Source: Gari tellinella (lineage: Eukaryota; Mollusca; Bivalvia; Cardiida; Psammobiidae). Taken from it: 64,000 nucleotides of DNA. The notes beneath the pieces were generated by a model that was not told the origin of the DNA, ran no database searches, and saw nothing but the letters and a program-made list of their open reading frames with translations. Positions 9,998-19,818 of this stretch are shown here, piece after piece (position 1 is the stretch's first letter; each line of letters opens with the position of its first letter). The DNA is taken from the NCBI GenBank assembly GCA_922989275.2, contig OV277866.1:58953246-59017245 (forward strand), given 5' to 3'. The position numbers and the translations under genes were made by a program.

Positions 9998-11015
9998 ACT
10001 TAAATATAAGAATTTGCTTTACATGTGAACTAGTAAAGTTTCTAAGATTTAGCAGATTGTGTATTTGATCCCAATTGCACACTATAATTCTAAGACGCCT
10101 TCTCTAACACGTGGCACGTCTTAGGGATACTCACATATACAGACTGAAGTATGCTGCCTTTGTGTTATACATTACTGAAAGAAACATGATCAGAAACAGT
10201 TATCTATACAAATCATGTGACCTTTTATCACCGTACCTGCGAGTCGCGGTTTGGTTGATGTATGTTCTTTACATGAACTAAAACAAAGATATAGAGTAAT
10301 TAATTTTAACACCTAATTTGCTCGAAACAGGTACAAGTATATATATGAATCTATATATTGATATATATATATATTTGCAAACGCTGCATAACCAGATCTG
10401 GGGGCTTTCGGTTTGGCCACCTGATCTGGGTCTACATCGTTTACAATATACTTTGCGTAAAACTAGAGTCAGATCTTAAAACACCTTCTGCTTTATTTTC
10501 GGCCTGTCTTTAGTTACCATATCCTATGCTACATGTTCATGTCTGCATGGATTGGAACTATTTTCTGTTGCGGAAGAATAATCTGAATGTTCTTAAAGGT
10601 GCTTATATAAGAAAGGGTTAAGTATGTGTGTTTGTATGTCACTGTATTGCCAAATTCATGAGTCAGAAATTATATGTCACAACCTTGAATGTATCAAATG
10701 TTGTATGTATCCGCATTTATTACAATTGCATAGTTCATTCTCCAAAACAAGAATGTATTTTTTTTGTTTTCAATAACGTTGTTAAAACTATATCAGATAA
10801 AATACATAGCTAAAGTACCAGTAGGATGCACAGTGCTCTCTACAGTGCAGTGCATTCTACAGTGCTTTCTATGTACCTTCTAAGTAAATTTTGTTAGAAG
10901 ACCTATACTGTTTCCACATTGACCATGTGTGTATGTTTTGTATTGTATGATTGTATGTTATGTAACGAGGTACCTGATTGTGTACAGGTTGAATAAAGTA
11001 TGTTCTGTTCTGTTT
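9998..11015 (+). other. 3' UTR and tail of LINE-1
   Basis: Non-coding, ending GAATAAAGTATGTTCTGTTC. A TA-rich run lies near 10340-10372. A weak palindrome-like stretch (CCAGATCTGGGGGC) lies near 10393. The terminal GTTCT repeats also end LINE-2, which marks the true 3' end. Confidence 0.75.
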
Positions 11016-11253
11016 AAACGCGCCGTTTAAACAAAACGAGTCGTAACGAAGATGTTATGTATGGAAATGTAGATAATGCTATTTTCTCGCCATCTTCAAA
11101 CTGCTTAAGCAATTCTTACTTAAAGTGTGTTAAAATATTAAAGAGTATTATTAAAACTGAAAACAATAGCATACTGTCGTTCAATTGTCCAAATATTAGT
11201 TTCATACAAAATTGATTATGCTGTACAGTCAACCTTGTTTGAACGACATAGTA

Positions 11254-11535
11254 CAGTAAAACCTCACTATTAGGACCATTTAACCCATTTATATATAGTG
11301 TCCCATATATGGGACATAGGCAAACAGTGTAGACTCTGATCAGACGCCGCATTATGCGGCGTCTGATCAGAGTCTTCACTGTTTGCTGTTAGGACTTTCA
11401 ATATAAAACAAAATGAAAATGAAAATGTTGACCAGGCATCCCTTTGTTAAAAATGGACTAATCCAATATAAAACATGGAAGAATCCACTGGGCGCAAATT
11501 GGTTAATTGTCGTAATATTTAGAGAGGTATTACTG
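11254..11535. mobile_element. M2 MITE reduced to its end repeats, split by P1
   Basis: TA-CAGTAAAACCTCACTATTAGGACC on the left and GTCGTAATATTTAGAGAGGT-ATTACTG on the right are the two M2 ends. Once the nested P1 (11280-11506) is discounted, only about 60 bp remain and the usual hairpin centre is absent. Confidence 0.75.
11280..11506 (+). mobile_element. P1 MITE, complete, nested in M2
   Basis: TTAA at both ends, left CCCATTTATATATAGTGTCCC and right GGGCGCAAATTGG. The core is GACTCTGATCAGACGCCGCA and its complement, bounded by GCAAACAGTGTA and TTCACTGTTTGC. Confidence 0.9.
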
Positions 11536-11645
11536 AACATGAAGTGAACAGCGAACACAAGATACGTGCTTGTTAATTACGGTTTGCATTGTCATATTAT
11601 TCGGCCGAATCTGGAATCTACATTAATTAATGTCGATAATACATA

Positions 11646-12131
11646 CAGTAGAGAAGACGTTACAGTGGAGAATCTGTTATTCTTTCCCGTTTAAACGCAA
11701 ACGTACGCAAACGCACGCAAACGCAAAGCGCTAAAACGTAGAAAAGAACAACGTTTGGACAATTCTGATAAGTCTTGTTTGTCTTGGTGGCAAACAGTTT
11801 GGAGCCTGATCAGACGCCGGGTTACCCGGCGTCTGATCTGGCTCCAAACTGTTTGCACTGCAAATAACAGTTTTAGCGTAAACGCGTTTATTGGGAAAGA
11901 ATAACAGATTCTCCACTGTATGCTTTCCCAATAAACGCGTTACGCCTCAACTAAAATGTCCATTGCAAACGGGTTGAAGTCAGATCAGACGCCGAGTAAC
12001 CATTCGTCTGATGTAGCTGCTCAAAACTGTTTAATCAGAACTATCAAAAAGTTGTCATTTTCAATATTTAAGTGCACTGCGTTTACGATGCCGTCGCGTT
12101 TAAACGGGAAAGAATAACGGCTTCTCCACTG
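11646..12131 (+). mobile_element. Older M1 MITE split by a younger M1 in its own end
   Basis: The outer ends are TA-CAGTAGAGAAGACGT and GGCTTCTCCACTG-TA. The interior resumes after the inner copy as GCTTTCCCAATAAACGCG. The inner M1 occupies 11663-11918 and landed on a TA inside the outer left terminal repeat. Confidence 0.85.
11663..11918 (-). mobile_element. M1 MITE, complete, nested in M1
   Basis: Ends CAGTGGAGAATCTG and CAGATTCTCCACTG with TA on both sides. It lies opposite in orientation to its host copy. The core is GACGCCGGGTTACCCGGCGTC. Confidence 0.92.
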
Positions 12132-12178
12132 TACCAATCTTTACCCAAGTTTGTCCGAGCTTATTAGGGTGTTGTACC

Positions 12179-12427
12179 TTAACCCTTTGAACCCTAGTCC
12201 CGCATATTTGCGCCCTTTGCAAACAGTGTACATGTGAACAGTACACTTGTCCTATGCAAACAGTGAAGACCCAGATCAGAGGGCTCCTAGGAGCCCTCTG
12301 ATCAGGGTCTTCATTGTTTGTCACAATGCCAAATGTTGACAAAAACAACCATCAAAAGTCAGAAATGGACTAGACTTAAATGGAAACTGGAATTGTCCAT
12401 TTAAAGTATCAGGGAGGAAAGAGTTAA
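12179..12427 (+). mobile_element. P2 MITE, complete, TTAA-flanked
   Basis: TTAA at 12179-12182 and 12424-12427. The left end is CCCTTTGAACCCTAGTCCCG and the right end CAGGGAGGAAAGAG. The palindrome centre AGAGGGCTCCTAGGAGCCCTC lies within GAAGACCCAGATC and its near-complement. Confidence 0.9.
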
Positions 12428-12593
12428 CCAATGTCGACAACACGTACGGACAAGGTCAGCATTACAAGTATATGCCCAGACGGCATTCTGTATTACGCTT
12501 TGCCTATTTTACATTTTCTAATGGCTTTCATATCCACAAAATATACTTAGTCTGGGTGTCATTGCAGAGAGGGTCTTCTGTATTCCAGCTTTG

Positions 12594-12832
12594 TATAGTA
12601 TTCTTTCCCATTTAAACGCAAACGAAACGCACACGTAATACAATAAAACCAAGACAATAACAACTTATTGACAATTCTGTCAATTTATTTTAATCTGAGT
12701 GGCAAACAGTTTGGAACTTGATCAGACGCCGGGTTGCCCGACGTCTGATCAGGCTCCAAACTGTTTGCATTGGAAATACATGTAATAGTTTTAGCGTAAA
12801 CGCATTTAATTGGGAAGAATAATGCGTTCTTC
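12594..12832 (-). mobile_element. M1 MITE, degraded ends
   Basis: Contains TTCTTTCCCATTTAAACGC, the palindrome GACGCCGGGTTGCCCGACGTC and ACGCATTTAATTGGGAAG. Both tips have decayed. Confidence 0.75.
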
Positions 12833-13101
12833 TCTGAATAGCTTCATACTAATGTTACATAAAGAACTATTCTCCTGTGAAACAGTAGATTATTTGGCAT
12901 TGTTATTATTTCATTATAACGATGCATAAATTTTGAATCAGGAACATAATGTGTTATTACATTTGCATATAAATACTAATTAAACTATTACTCGGCCTCA
13001 AACTCCCGTATTATTCGCTTTGTTATATGAGCGACACGTGAAGACTTTAATAACTTAAGCAATCTATCTTGTAAATGTATCCACTGTTTAAGCCTGGGAT
13101 A

Positions 13102-13348
13102 CAGTGGAGAATACGTAATTCTTTCCCGTTTAAACGCAAACGAAACGCAAACGCATAGCACTAAAACGTAGAAAAGTGCAACTTTTTGACAATTCTAATT
13201 ATTCATGTTTATCTTGGTGGCAAACAGTTTGGAGCCTGATCAGACGCCGGGTTACCCGGCGTCTGATCCAACTCCAAGCTGTTTGCAATAGAAATAACAG
13301 TTTTAGCGTAAACGCGTTTATTGGGAAATAATAACGTTTTCTCCACTG
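13102..13348 (-). mobile_element. M1 MITE, complete
   Basis: TA-CAGTGGAGAATACG to GTTTTCTCCACTG-TA. The core is GACGCCGGGTTACCCGGCGTC. The right inner arm has drifted to CCAACTCC. Confidence 0.9.
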
Positions 13349-13819
13349 TACACCAGAGCTTTGTTACATGATTTTAATATAGCCGTATTCTTTCGATATG
13401 CCGCATTTTGCACGCAATATGTTTTAAGCGGCTAATATTTGCATTTCGGAAATTCCCGAGGCATTCTCGAATTTTCTCATTATGTCCTTTCCTTTAAGGT
13501 TTAGGAAAAGGAACACCCAGTTTTGATTTAATATAACAAACTGTCACATTTTTACTAAACTACCGTAAATAAGACTTTATTCGTTTCCATGTTCGGCGCC
13601 AAATTTAATCGTGAGACTTTTACCCCTTCTCCGTTATGTTGTCATCTGCTTCAATATTGTTGTCCGCAAGCTCGTTTAAAAGCATGTTTAATGAAATATA
13701 ACATAAAAGTTTGGATCCATTAGACGTCTGAATCTGGATCTAAACTGTTTGCAAAGTCGACTATATGCTACTTCGGCGCCATAAGAGTTTTAAGCTTTTG
13801 AACTAAACATCTTATTTAA
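13349..13819. other. Unrecognised stretch with one palindrome fragment
   Basis: Near 13708-13754, TTTGGATCCATTAGACGTC and GATCTAAACTGTTTGC are remnants of a GATCC-type palindrome. The rest is unrecognised. Confidence 0.45.
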
Positions 13820-13862
13820 TTGCAAACAGTTTGGAGTCAGATCAGACCAAATTCGTTTGCCC
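13820..13862. repeat. M1-type palindrome fragment
   Basis: GCAAACAGTTTGGAGTCAGATC is followed by a truncated remainder (CGTTTGCCCC). Only the left arm is preserved. Confidence 0.5.
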
Positions 13863-14123
13863 CTCTTATTTAAATGAGTCGTCAATACTTTCCAAAACTT
13901 GTCAGTTTTTGCATTTTATTATACCGGTATTGTGTTTGCATTTTAGTTTGTAGCGTTTCCTTCTTATGTACATGTACATGTAAATCAGTGTTAAAAATCA
14001 GGAATAAGAGTGTTTTGAACTTAAGTTTTAAAGGAAAAAATAAAATGCCAAACACGCTTAATTTAAAAACAAATTACAGACCGCACGTTTCAATCATACG
14101 ATATTATAACATAGAAAGGGCTA

Positions 14124-14365
14124 CAGTGGATAATACGTTATCCTATCCCGTTTAAACGCAAACGAAACTCAAACGCAAAACACTAAAATGTAGAAAATGA
14201 CAATTTTTTGACAATTCTAACTTTTCATTTTTATTTGATTGGCAAACAGTTTGGAGCCGGATCAGACGACGGGTTACGTCTGATCAGGCTTAAAACTGTT
14301 TGCAATGGAAATAATAGTTTTAGCGTAAACGCGTTTATTGGGAAAGAATAACGTCTTCACCCCTG
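14124..14365 (-). mobile_element. M1 MITE, nearly complete
   Basis: TA-CAGTGGATAATACG to GTCTTCACCCCTG-TA. The palindrome is shortened at the centre (GACGACGGGTTACGTCTG). Confidence 0.85.
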
Positions 14366-14884
14366 TAGCATACATACAGTAAACCCGTCTATGACGGCCA
14401 CTGAATTGTGTTAGTTATAAGTTGGTTGATACAAGTGGCAGCTTAAAGCAGGCAGAATGGAAGTAAAACATACCATTTTTAAAGCCGCATTGTGTTTTTG
14501 AGAAACCTGCATAAAACGGTTGTTTAGGTTCCCATTTGAACTACGTGGGACGTGATTCTTTCACAAAAACCGGCTTTATCTAAGAAATTCGCTTTTTAAA
14601 TTTTATTTATAATATTTTGTGCTGCACAAATTAAAAAGCCTCCCTTGTGAATGGAAAGAAGGACAACTCTGTAAATACAGGGCTCCAGATAACGGAAGTA
14701 TTTCGAAAACTAAAATCTTTATTTCTGCTTTTAAACCCAATGGTGTCATACTCATTAAAATTGTCTCGTAAAGTTACGACCAGTAGGCACAGGGTTAAAC
14801 ACTATGAGATCCAATAACAACGTGTAAATATCTTTCACTGTGGGTAAACGATTAAAAAAACTACGGAGAATCTATACCTCGAGC

Positions 14885-16810
14885 TTGCTGAAAATGACTG
14901 TTTCAGCCTTGTCCGCTCTCTAACTCAAACACTTCTTTTTGGATCTTCACCAAACTTGCTACAAATGTTTATTAGTATAGAATCTAGGTCAGGTTCAATC
15001 ACTAGCAAAATTGCATAAGGCATGTCTGAGTTATTGCCCTTGAATAATTAAAAAATGACTGTTTCAGCATTTTCTGCTCTCTAACACAAACACTTTTTAT
15101 TGGATCTTCACCAAACTTGCGGACAACGTGTATTGGTATTAAATCTAGGTCAAGGATAAATATCGAATACAGTTGAATGAAAATCCTTCAAGAGGTAAAG
15201 GAGAAATGGAGTGGTCATTTATTACTTAACTTATTATCAACACGGCTAAGATGAAGCACATGCAACCATTGATCAAATATTTGGCTAAAAATAGAATAAA
15301 ACCTGGTCCTTTTACAGAGAGGACAGGGCAAAAATAAGGATAAAATAGCAAAATTTTAAAAATTAAAGAACCATAACTCCAACATGCCTTCGGTGATTTG
15401 GGTATTTATAGAACTGGACCAAGATTTTAACAAATATTATTTTCAGCAAATTTGGTGAAGATCCACTTAAAACTGTTTGAGTCAGAAAGCTGACAAGTAG
15501 TCAATTTCTAGTCATTCAAGGGCAATAACTCCAACATGCCTTGTGCGAATTTGGTAGTTAAGATGAATGACCTAGATTTAATATTAATAAACATTTTCAA
15601 CAAGTTTGGTGAATATCTGATAAAAATTGTATGTGTTAGAAAGCAAAAAATGCTGAAACATTCATTTTTAATACATAAAGGGCAAAAACTCAGATATGTC
15701 ACATGCGAATTTTGAAATAATCAAACTAGACCTAAATTTTATATAATTAAACATTTTCAGCAAGTTTACTGAATATCCGATAAAAACTGTATGTGTTAGA
15801 GTACAAAAGTGACTGAAACAGTCAATTTTTATTAATAAACAGGCAATAACTCAGATATACCTTATTCGATTTTAGTAGTAATCAAACTAAACCTTGATTT
15901 TATATCAATAAACATTTTCAGCAAGTTTGGTGAAGATCCAATGAAACGTATTTGTGTTAGAGAGCAAAACTTGCTGAAAACAGTAATTTTTTAATACATA
16001 AAGGGCAAAAACTCAGATATGCCACATGCGACTTTAGTAATAATCATCCTAGACCTAAATTTTATATATGAATAAATATTTTCAGCATGTTTGGTGAATA
16101 TCCGATAAAAGCTGTTTGTTTTAGAGTGCAAAAATGACTGAAACAGTCATGTTTTATTAATTAACAGGCAATAACTCAAAAATACCTTATGCGATTTTAG
16201 TAGTAATCAAACTAATAAATACGAAAGAAGACTCAAGCAGGAAACGCAACACAAACAATACACCCATCTCTAAAGCAGAACACACACACAGCCATACCAT
16301 AACAAACACACACACACACACAACCACACACACGCAACACCATTCCCTCATCCACACACTAAATAGAAAACAACACGCAAGACAAACATAAAGCTAAGTG
16401 AATATAGGAGCCCGCCTTGGTACGGTCAGTAGCAATCAATAATCAATTATAAATTAATTAATTATTAACAACCACTGGGGGTTAAACCTGGGTTTAGGGG
16501 CGCCCAACCTCACACTTATCTCCTATATTCACCTATAACGACGAACAGTGTACATAAAATATAAACCCTGTTCCACCACCTTACAATCAAAAAGACCGCC
16601 AGCACAGTAAGTAAATACATGTAAAACATCTAACAAAATTCTCTGACAGGATTATTAGTAACACGGGAAAGAATTAAACATTCAAGCCCGTGTTAAAAAT
16701 AACCCACTATGGCAACGGTCAAATTGTGCTCAAGCGAATAGTCAGATAAACCTTGATTTTATATCAACGAACATTTTCAGCAAGTTTATGGAAGATCGGA
16801 TAAGAAATAA
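14885..16810. repeat. Tandem monomers of about 160-164 bp in two inverted blocks (X copy A)
   Basis: The motif GGATCTTCACCAAACTTGC recurs at about 14940 and 15102. Its reverse complement type (AGTTTGGTGAAGATCC) recurs at about 15448, 15604, 15764, 15925 and 16089, with one more after the insert near 16780. Each monomer also has GGGCAATAACTC and GTGTTAGAGAGC type blocks. Confidence 0.88.
16214..16738 (-). mobile_element. SINE-like insertion into the X tandem array
   Basis: The block interrupts a monomer between GTAGTAATCAAACT and ATAAACCTTGATTTTATATC. Read on the minus strand it ends GTCTTCTTTCGTATTTATT, exactly as the insert in LINE-1 does. It is about 525 bp, longer at its 5' side. A 13-bp inverted repeat, GTGAATATAGGAG near 16397 and CTCCTATATTCAC near 16521, frames CTGGGTTTAGGGGCGCCC. 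It may belong to one of the invertebrate conserved-domain SINE groups. I cannot see a tRNA head. Confidence 0.65.
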
Positions 16811-17430
16811 TTAATTAGAGAGCGGACAAAAAAGTGTGATAGTCTAACTGACTGATGGATGGACGGGCGGAGGTAGATACGGTTTGCACCCAGTGAAGTT
16901 GATTTCGGCTGTATCACGTGATACTAAGCCGTGTGGTAAAGTTTATGTCAGACGTTCTATTTTCGGTTTGTTATGATTTTAAATCGCACTTTTTTGGTGA
17001 TTTAGGTCCGTCTTCATCATTTCATAGATCAGTTTGGCCCATAAGAATGTTCAAACATTATTATTAACCGTTATTGTATTTCAGGCATTAAGAAAAGGTC
17101 TGAAAACACGATGGGACTTTAAAGAAGCTGTTTGTTTTACTTTCGTCCTGCTTTATGCTGTCATAAGCCTTTCATACATCAGTTAACATTGACTAAGTGG
17201 TCGTACATGTAATAGAGAAACTTTACTATACACTAACATAACATACATGTACATGTTAGCCCTTATAATTAAGGACTGTAGTAAGACCTGAATTCTCCGG
17301 TTATTCAATGAAATGTTAACAACCACAGCGAATTATTAAGTGAGAACACTGTACTGCACAGTGGGTGCCTCACTGTACAGTGAGTAACACAGACTCGCTA
17401 TTCGACTTTTCTGTGTATCTCTCTGCATTA

Positions 17431-17500
17431 ACCCATTCACTCTCAATGACGTCATAAAGCACATTTGCAAACAATTATGATACTGATCTATGCACATCTA
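17431..17500 (-). mobile_element. P4 MITE end fragment
   Basis: TTAACCCATTCACTCTCAATG then ACGTCATAAAGC and TTTGCAAACAATTATG match the right end of P4 copies in reverse. The palindrome and the other end are not present. Confidence 0.6.
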
Positions 17501-17981
17501 TGTGCATAATAATTTGACTGCAAATGAACCACTTTTGAGAAGTGGTTGAGCACTGGGCTATAGTATAATATTTTAAGTATAATGTTATATAGCGTGGCTT
17601 GTACGCTTTTGTTAAATATTTCATTATATTCAACACAATCGGATTCTTTCAGGTCCTTACGGCCTGACATAGATGAAGTCAATTTCATAGAGATGTGCAT
17701 TTCTAGAATATAATTATTCTACGTGTAAAATACCAAGCACGTTCTGTTTTTACGACAACACAGTAGAAAGTTTATGAAGAATCAACTCATTTACCCATGC
17801 ATATTTTAATGTATAAAGCACGCCATAGAAAGAGGTTCTAAACAATTGCATACATAGGAACCAGTATTTGTTTTTGCAGTACCTTTTCTGTTAGTATTCC
17901 CCCATGCACACACCCTGAAGGTACCTAGTACTTTACACGCGTTTGTCTTGTTCCGAGCCATATGCCACTCTTTGAACTACT
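17501..17981. other. Unrecognised stretch
   Basis: Only a short local hairpin (CCACTTTTGAGAAGTGG at about 17530) was noticed. Confidence 0.4.
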
Positions 17982-18187
17982 TGGGTCCGTCTTACAAAAC
18001 GTCGTACGACAAAAACGGTCGTCAGTCATAACTTTAAAATATGTCCAATTTCCCATTTCTCTTTCCAAGAAGATTCGTAATAGATGTCACAAGACAGGAT
18101 AAGATGGAGAATTAAAAACAAATGAGAATGATTGAATCAGACTTACGACAAAATTTGTCGTACGACGTGTAATAAGACTGACCCCTG
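17982..18187. mobile_element. F foldback MITE
   Basis: TGGGTCCGTCTTACAAAACG and, inverted, CGTGTAATAAGACTGACCCC form the ends. Inside are CGTACGACAAAAACGG and GACAAAATTTGTCGTACG, and GATGTCACAAGACAGGAT on one side. The whole unit is one long imperfect inverted repeat. Confidence 0.75.
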
Positions 18188-18351
18188 GTGTAAAAGAAAC
18201 TACATGAACATAATATATTTTGAACTGATTTTTAGTTTGTTTTATTTCTATCCTGTTTTAAGTTTCAAATTTACCACCATTACATGTAATAAGGCTGATA
18301 AAAAGTAGAGTAACTATAAGTAACACGGATTATCATACAGTAAAACATCTT

Positions 18352-18596
18352 TTAAACCATTACCCCATAAATACGACTTTTTACGCCTTTAATTTATGTA
18401 TCCAATAATAGTACCATTTATATTGCTACAAATAAGAATAATAAGAAATATTTTCTATATTCTAGCAGATAAAAGCTTAAAGCAGACTGAAAGTAAAGCA
18501 GAATGCACCTTAAGGCGTATTCTACTTTACTTTCAACCTGCTTTAAGAGGTCAACTATTTTTAAAAATAGAAACAGGCTATGGGGTAATGAGTTAA
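18352..18596 (+). mobile_element. P3 MITE, complete, TTAA-flanked
   Basis: TTAA at both ends. Left end ACCATTACCCCATAAATACG and right end GGCTATGGGGTAATGAG. The central hairpin has GAAAGTAAAGCAGAATGCAC with complement, framed by AGCTTAAAGCAGACT and CCTGCTTTAAG. Confidence 0.85.
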
Positions 18597-18752
18597 CCAC
18601 CCACTTAAAGCAAGCTATTGGCAATATTACGCATTGTAGAAATCTTAATCCAGGACAACAGTAAGTCATAAAGCTCTCATATAAACCTTTAGTGTATTGC
18701 TTCTCGGTATTAAGAATTTCATGGTCTTCCTTAAACTCTCAGCAAGATTGTT

Positions 18753-19191
18753 TTAACCTTAAGCTGCTAAGCGTGACTCGACTAATATTTTCAAACAGTT
18801 TGAATTAAGATTAGACGCCACGTAACGAAGTTTTATCAGGATCCATTCTGTTGGACACTTGAGGCGAAGTTTTTATTGCGCTAAATGAAACATATAGAGA
18901 CGACAATTTAGACGTGGACGGATTGGCGTGCTTTAACCCTTTGAACCCTAGTCCCGCATATAGGCGTCCTTTTCAAACAGCGTATATGTGAATAGTACAC
19001 TTGTCCTGTGCAAACAGTGAAGACCCAGATCAGAGGGCTCCGAAAGGAGCCCTCTGATCAGGGTCTTCACTGTTTGTCATAATTCCAAACAGTGACAAAA
19101 AATACCCTTAAAAGTAAGAAATGGACTAGACTATAATGGAAACTGGAATTGTCCATTTAAAGTTTCAGGGAGGAAAGAGTTAAAGGGTTAA
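18753..19191 (+). mobile_element. P4/P5-type MITE split by a nested P2
   Basis: TTAACCTTAAGCTGCTAAGC starts the unit, and a GATCC-type palindrome remnant (CAAACAGTTTGAATTAAG to TCAGGATCCATTCTG) is at about 18793-18850. After P2 (18933-19183) only AGGGTTAA remains of the right end. Confidence 0.6.
18933..19183 (+). mobile_element. P2 MITE, complete, TTAA-flanked
   Basis: TTAA at 18933-18936 and 19180-19183. Left end CCCTTTGAACCCTAGTCCCG, right end CAGGGAGGAAAGAG, and a perfect core GGGCTCCGAAAGGAGCCC with long flanking arms. Confidence 0.9.
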
Positions 19192-19346
19192 GGACACCCC
19201 TTCGCTGCCTTACCCCGATCACTTTTGTTACTTAACCGATATGCCTAAACTTAAATAAACGATATTACCTGAAAATTAAGTTTACAAAATACAATCAGAT
19301 GACAATTGCGTACAGACATTAGGTCATGGAAGTGAAGGGATTACGG
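19188..19346 (+). mobile_element. P5 MITE without palindrome, right end hit by M1
   Basis: TTAAGGACACCCCTTCGCTGCC to CATGGAAGTGAAGGGATTA. The internal P5 sequence is present, but the central palindrome is missing. Confidence 0.6.
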
Positions 19347-19349
19347 TTA

Positions 19350-19590
19350 CAGTGGAGAATGTGTTATTCTTTCCCAATAAACGCGTTTACGCTAAAACTA
19401 TTATTTACAATACAAACAGTTTGGAGCCAGATCAGACGCCGGGTAACCCGGCGTCTGATCAGGCTCCAAACTGTTTGCCACCAAGATAAACATGAATTAT
19501 CAGAATTGTCCAAAAGTTGTTCTTTTCTACGTTTTAGTGCTTTGCGTTTGCGTACGTTTGCGTTTAAACGGGAAAGAATAACAGATTCTT
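19350..19590 (+). mobile_element. M1 MITE, right tip lost
   Basis: TA-CAGTGGAGAATGTG at the left, perfect core, and CGGGAAAGAATAACAGATTC at the right. The last eight bases of the terminal repeat are replaced by unrelated sequence. Confidence 0.88.
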
Positions 19591-19621
19591 CTTGGAGCCT
19601 AATGTGTGCATCAGGAAAAGG

Positions 19622-19818
19622 TTAACCCATTTGTGCCAACGATCCCGTGTATGGGGCATAGGCAAACAGTGTATACTCTGATCAGAGTCTACACTGTTTG
19701 CTGAATATCAATATCAAACAAAATTAAACTTAAAATTTTGACCAGGCATCCCTTTGATAAAAAACGTACTAATCCAATATATAAACATGGAAGAATCCAC
19801 TGGGCGTAAATGGGTTAA
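19622..19818 (+). mobile_element. P1 MITE with deleted palindrome centre
   Basis: TTAA at both ends, left CCCATTTGTGCCAACGATCC, right GGGCGTAAATGGG. The core is only ATACTCTGATCAGAGTCTAC, lacking the inner GACGCCGCAT arms of full copies. Confidence 0.88.

Larger units (their letters stand above)
7811..11015 (+). mobile_element. LINE-1: 5'-truncated non-LTR retrotransposon with 3' UTR and tail
   Basis: A reverse transcriptase region is followed by a C-terminal CCHC-type zinc motif, about 1 kb of 3' UTR, a polyadenylation-like AATAAA and a short GTTCT repeat tail (AAAGTATGTTCTGTTCTG). The endonuclease domain is absent, so the copy begins within the RT domain, as expected for incomplete reverse transcription. 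It holds a SINE-like insert (8459-8709), an in-frame loss of RT codons and a frameshift, so it is dead. The LINE at 28.8-30.9 kb is of the same family. The clade (CR1/L2-like or I-like) cannot be fixed without alignment. Confidence 0.88.
14479..17122 (+). mobile_element. X element copy A, 2.6 kb, TTAA-flanked, non-autonomous
   Basis: TTAA at 14479-14482 and 17119-17122. The ends AGCCGCATTGTGTTTTTG and (inverted) AGTCCCATCGTGTTTTCAG are terminal inverted repeats. Inside are unique end segments, two tandem monomers in one orientation, a unique spacer, then about six monomers in the opposite orientation, interrupted by a SINE-like insert at 16214. No transposase frame is present. Copy B at 34931-37493 matches it in reverse. 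The tandem core recalls the pearl and Helentron-related repeats known from bivalves, but the TTAA ends point to a cut-and-paste element; both comparisons are inference. Confidence 0.82.
14377..17228. mobile_element. M2 MITE carrying the 2.6-kb X element in its hairpin
   Basis: The left M2 end CAGTAAACCCGTCTATGACG is followed by the hairpin arm AATGGAAGTAAAACATACC. After X, the other arm GTTTGTTTTACTTTCG resumes, and the unit ends AAGTGGTCGTACATGT then ACTTTACTA. X sits at the hairpin loop with a TTAA duplication. Confidence 0.78.

Noticed and set aside
14885..16810. CRISPR array or host satellite locus
   Set aside because: Monomers are about 160 bp without unique spacers between short repeats. 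They are enclosed by TTAA terminal repeats and occur in inverted blocks, so they belong to the X element.
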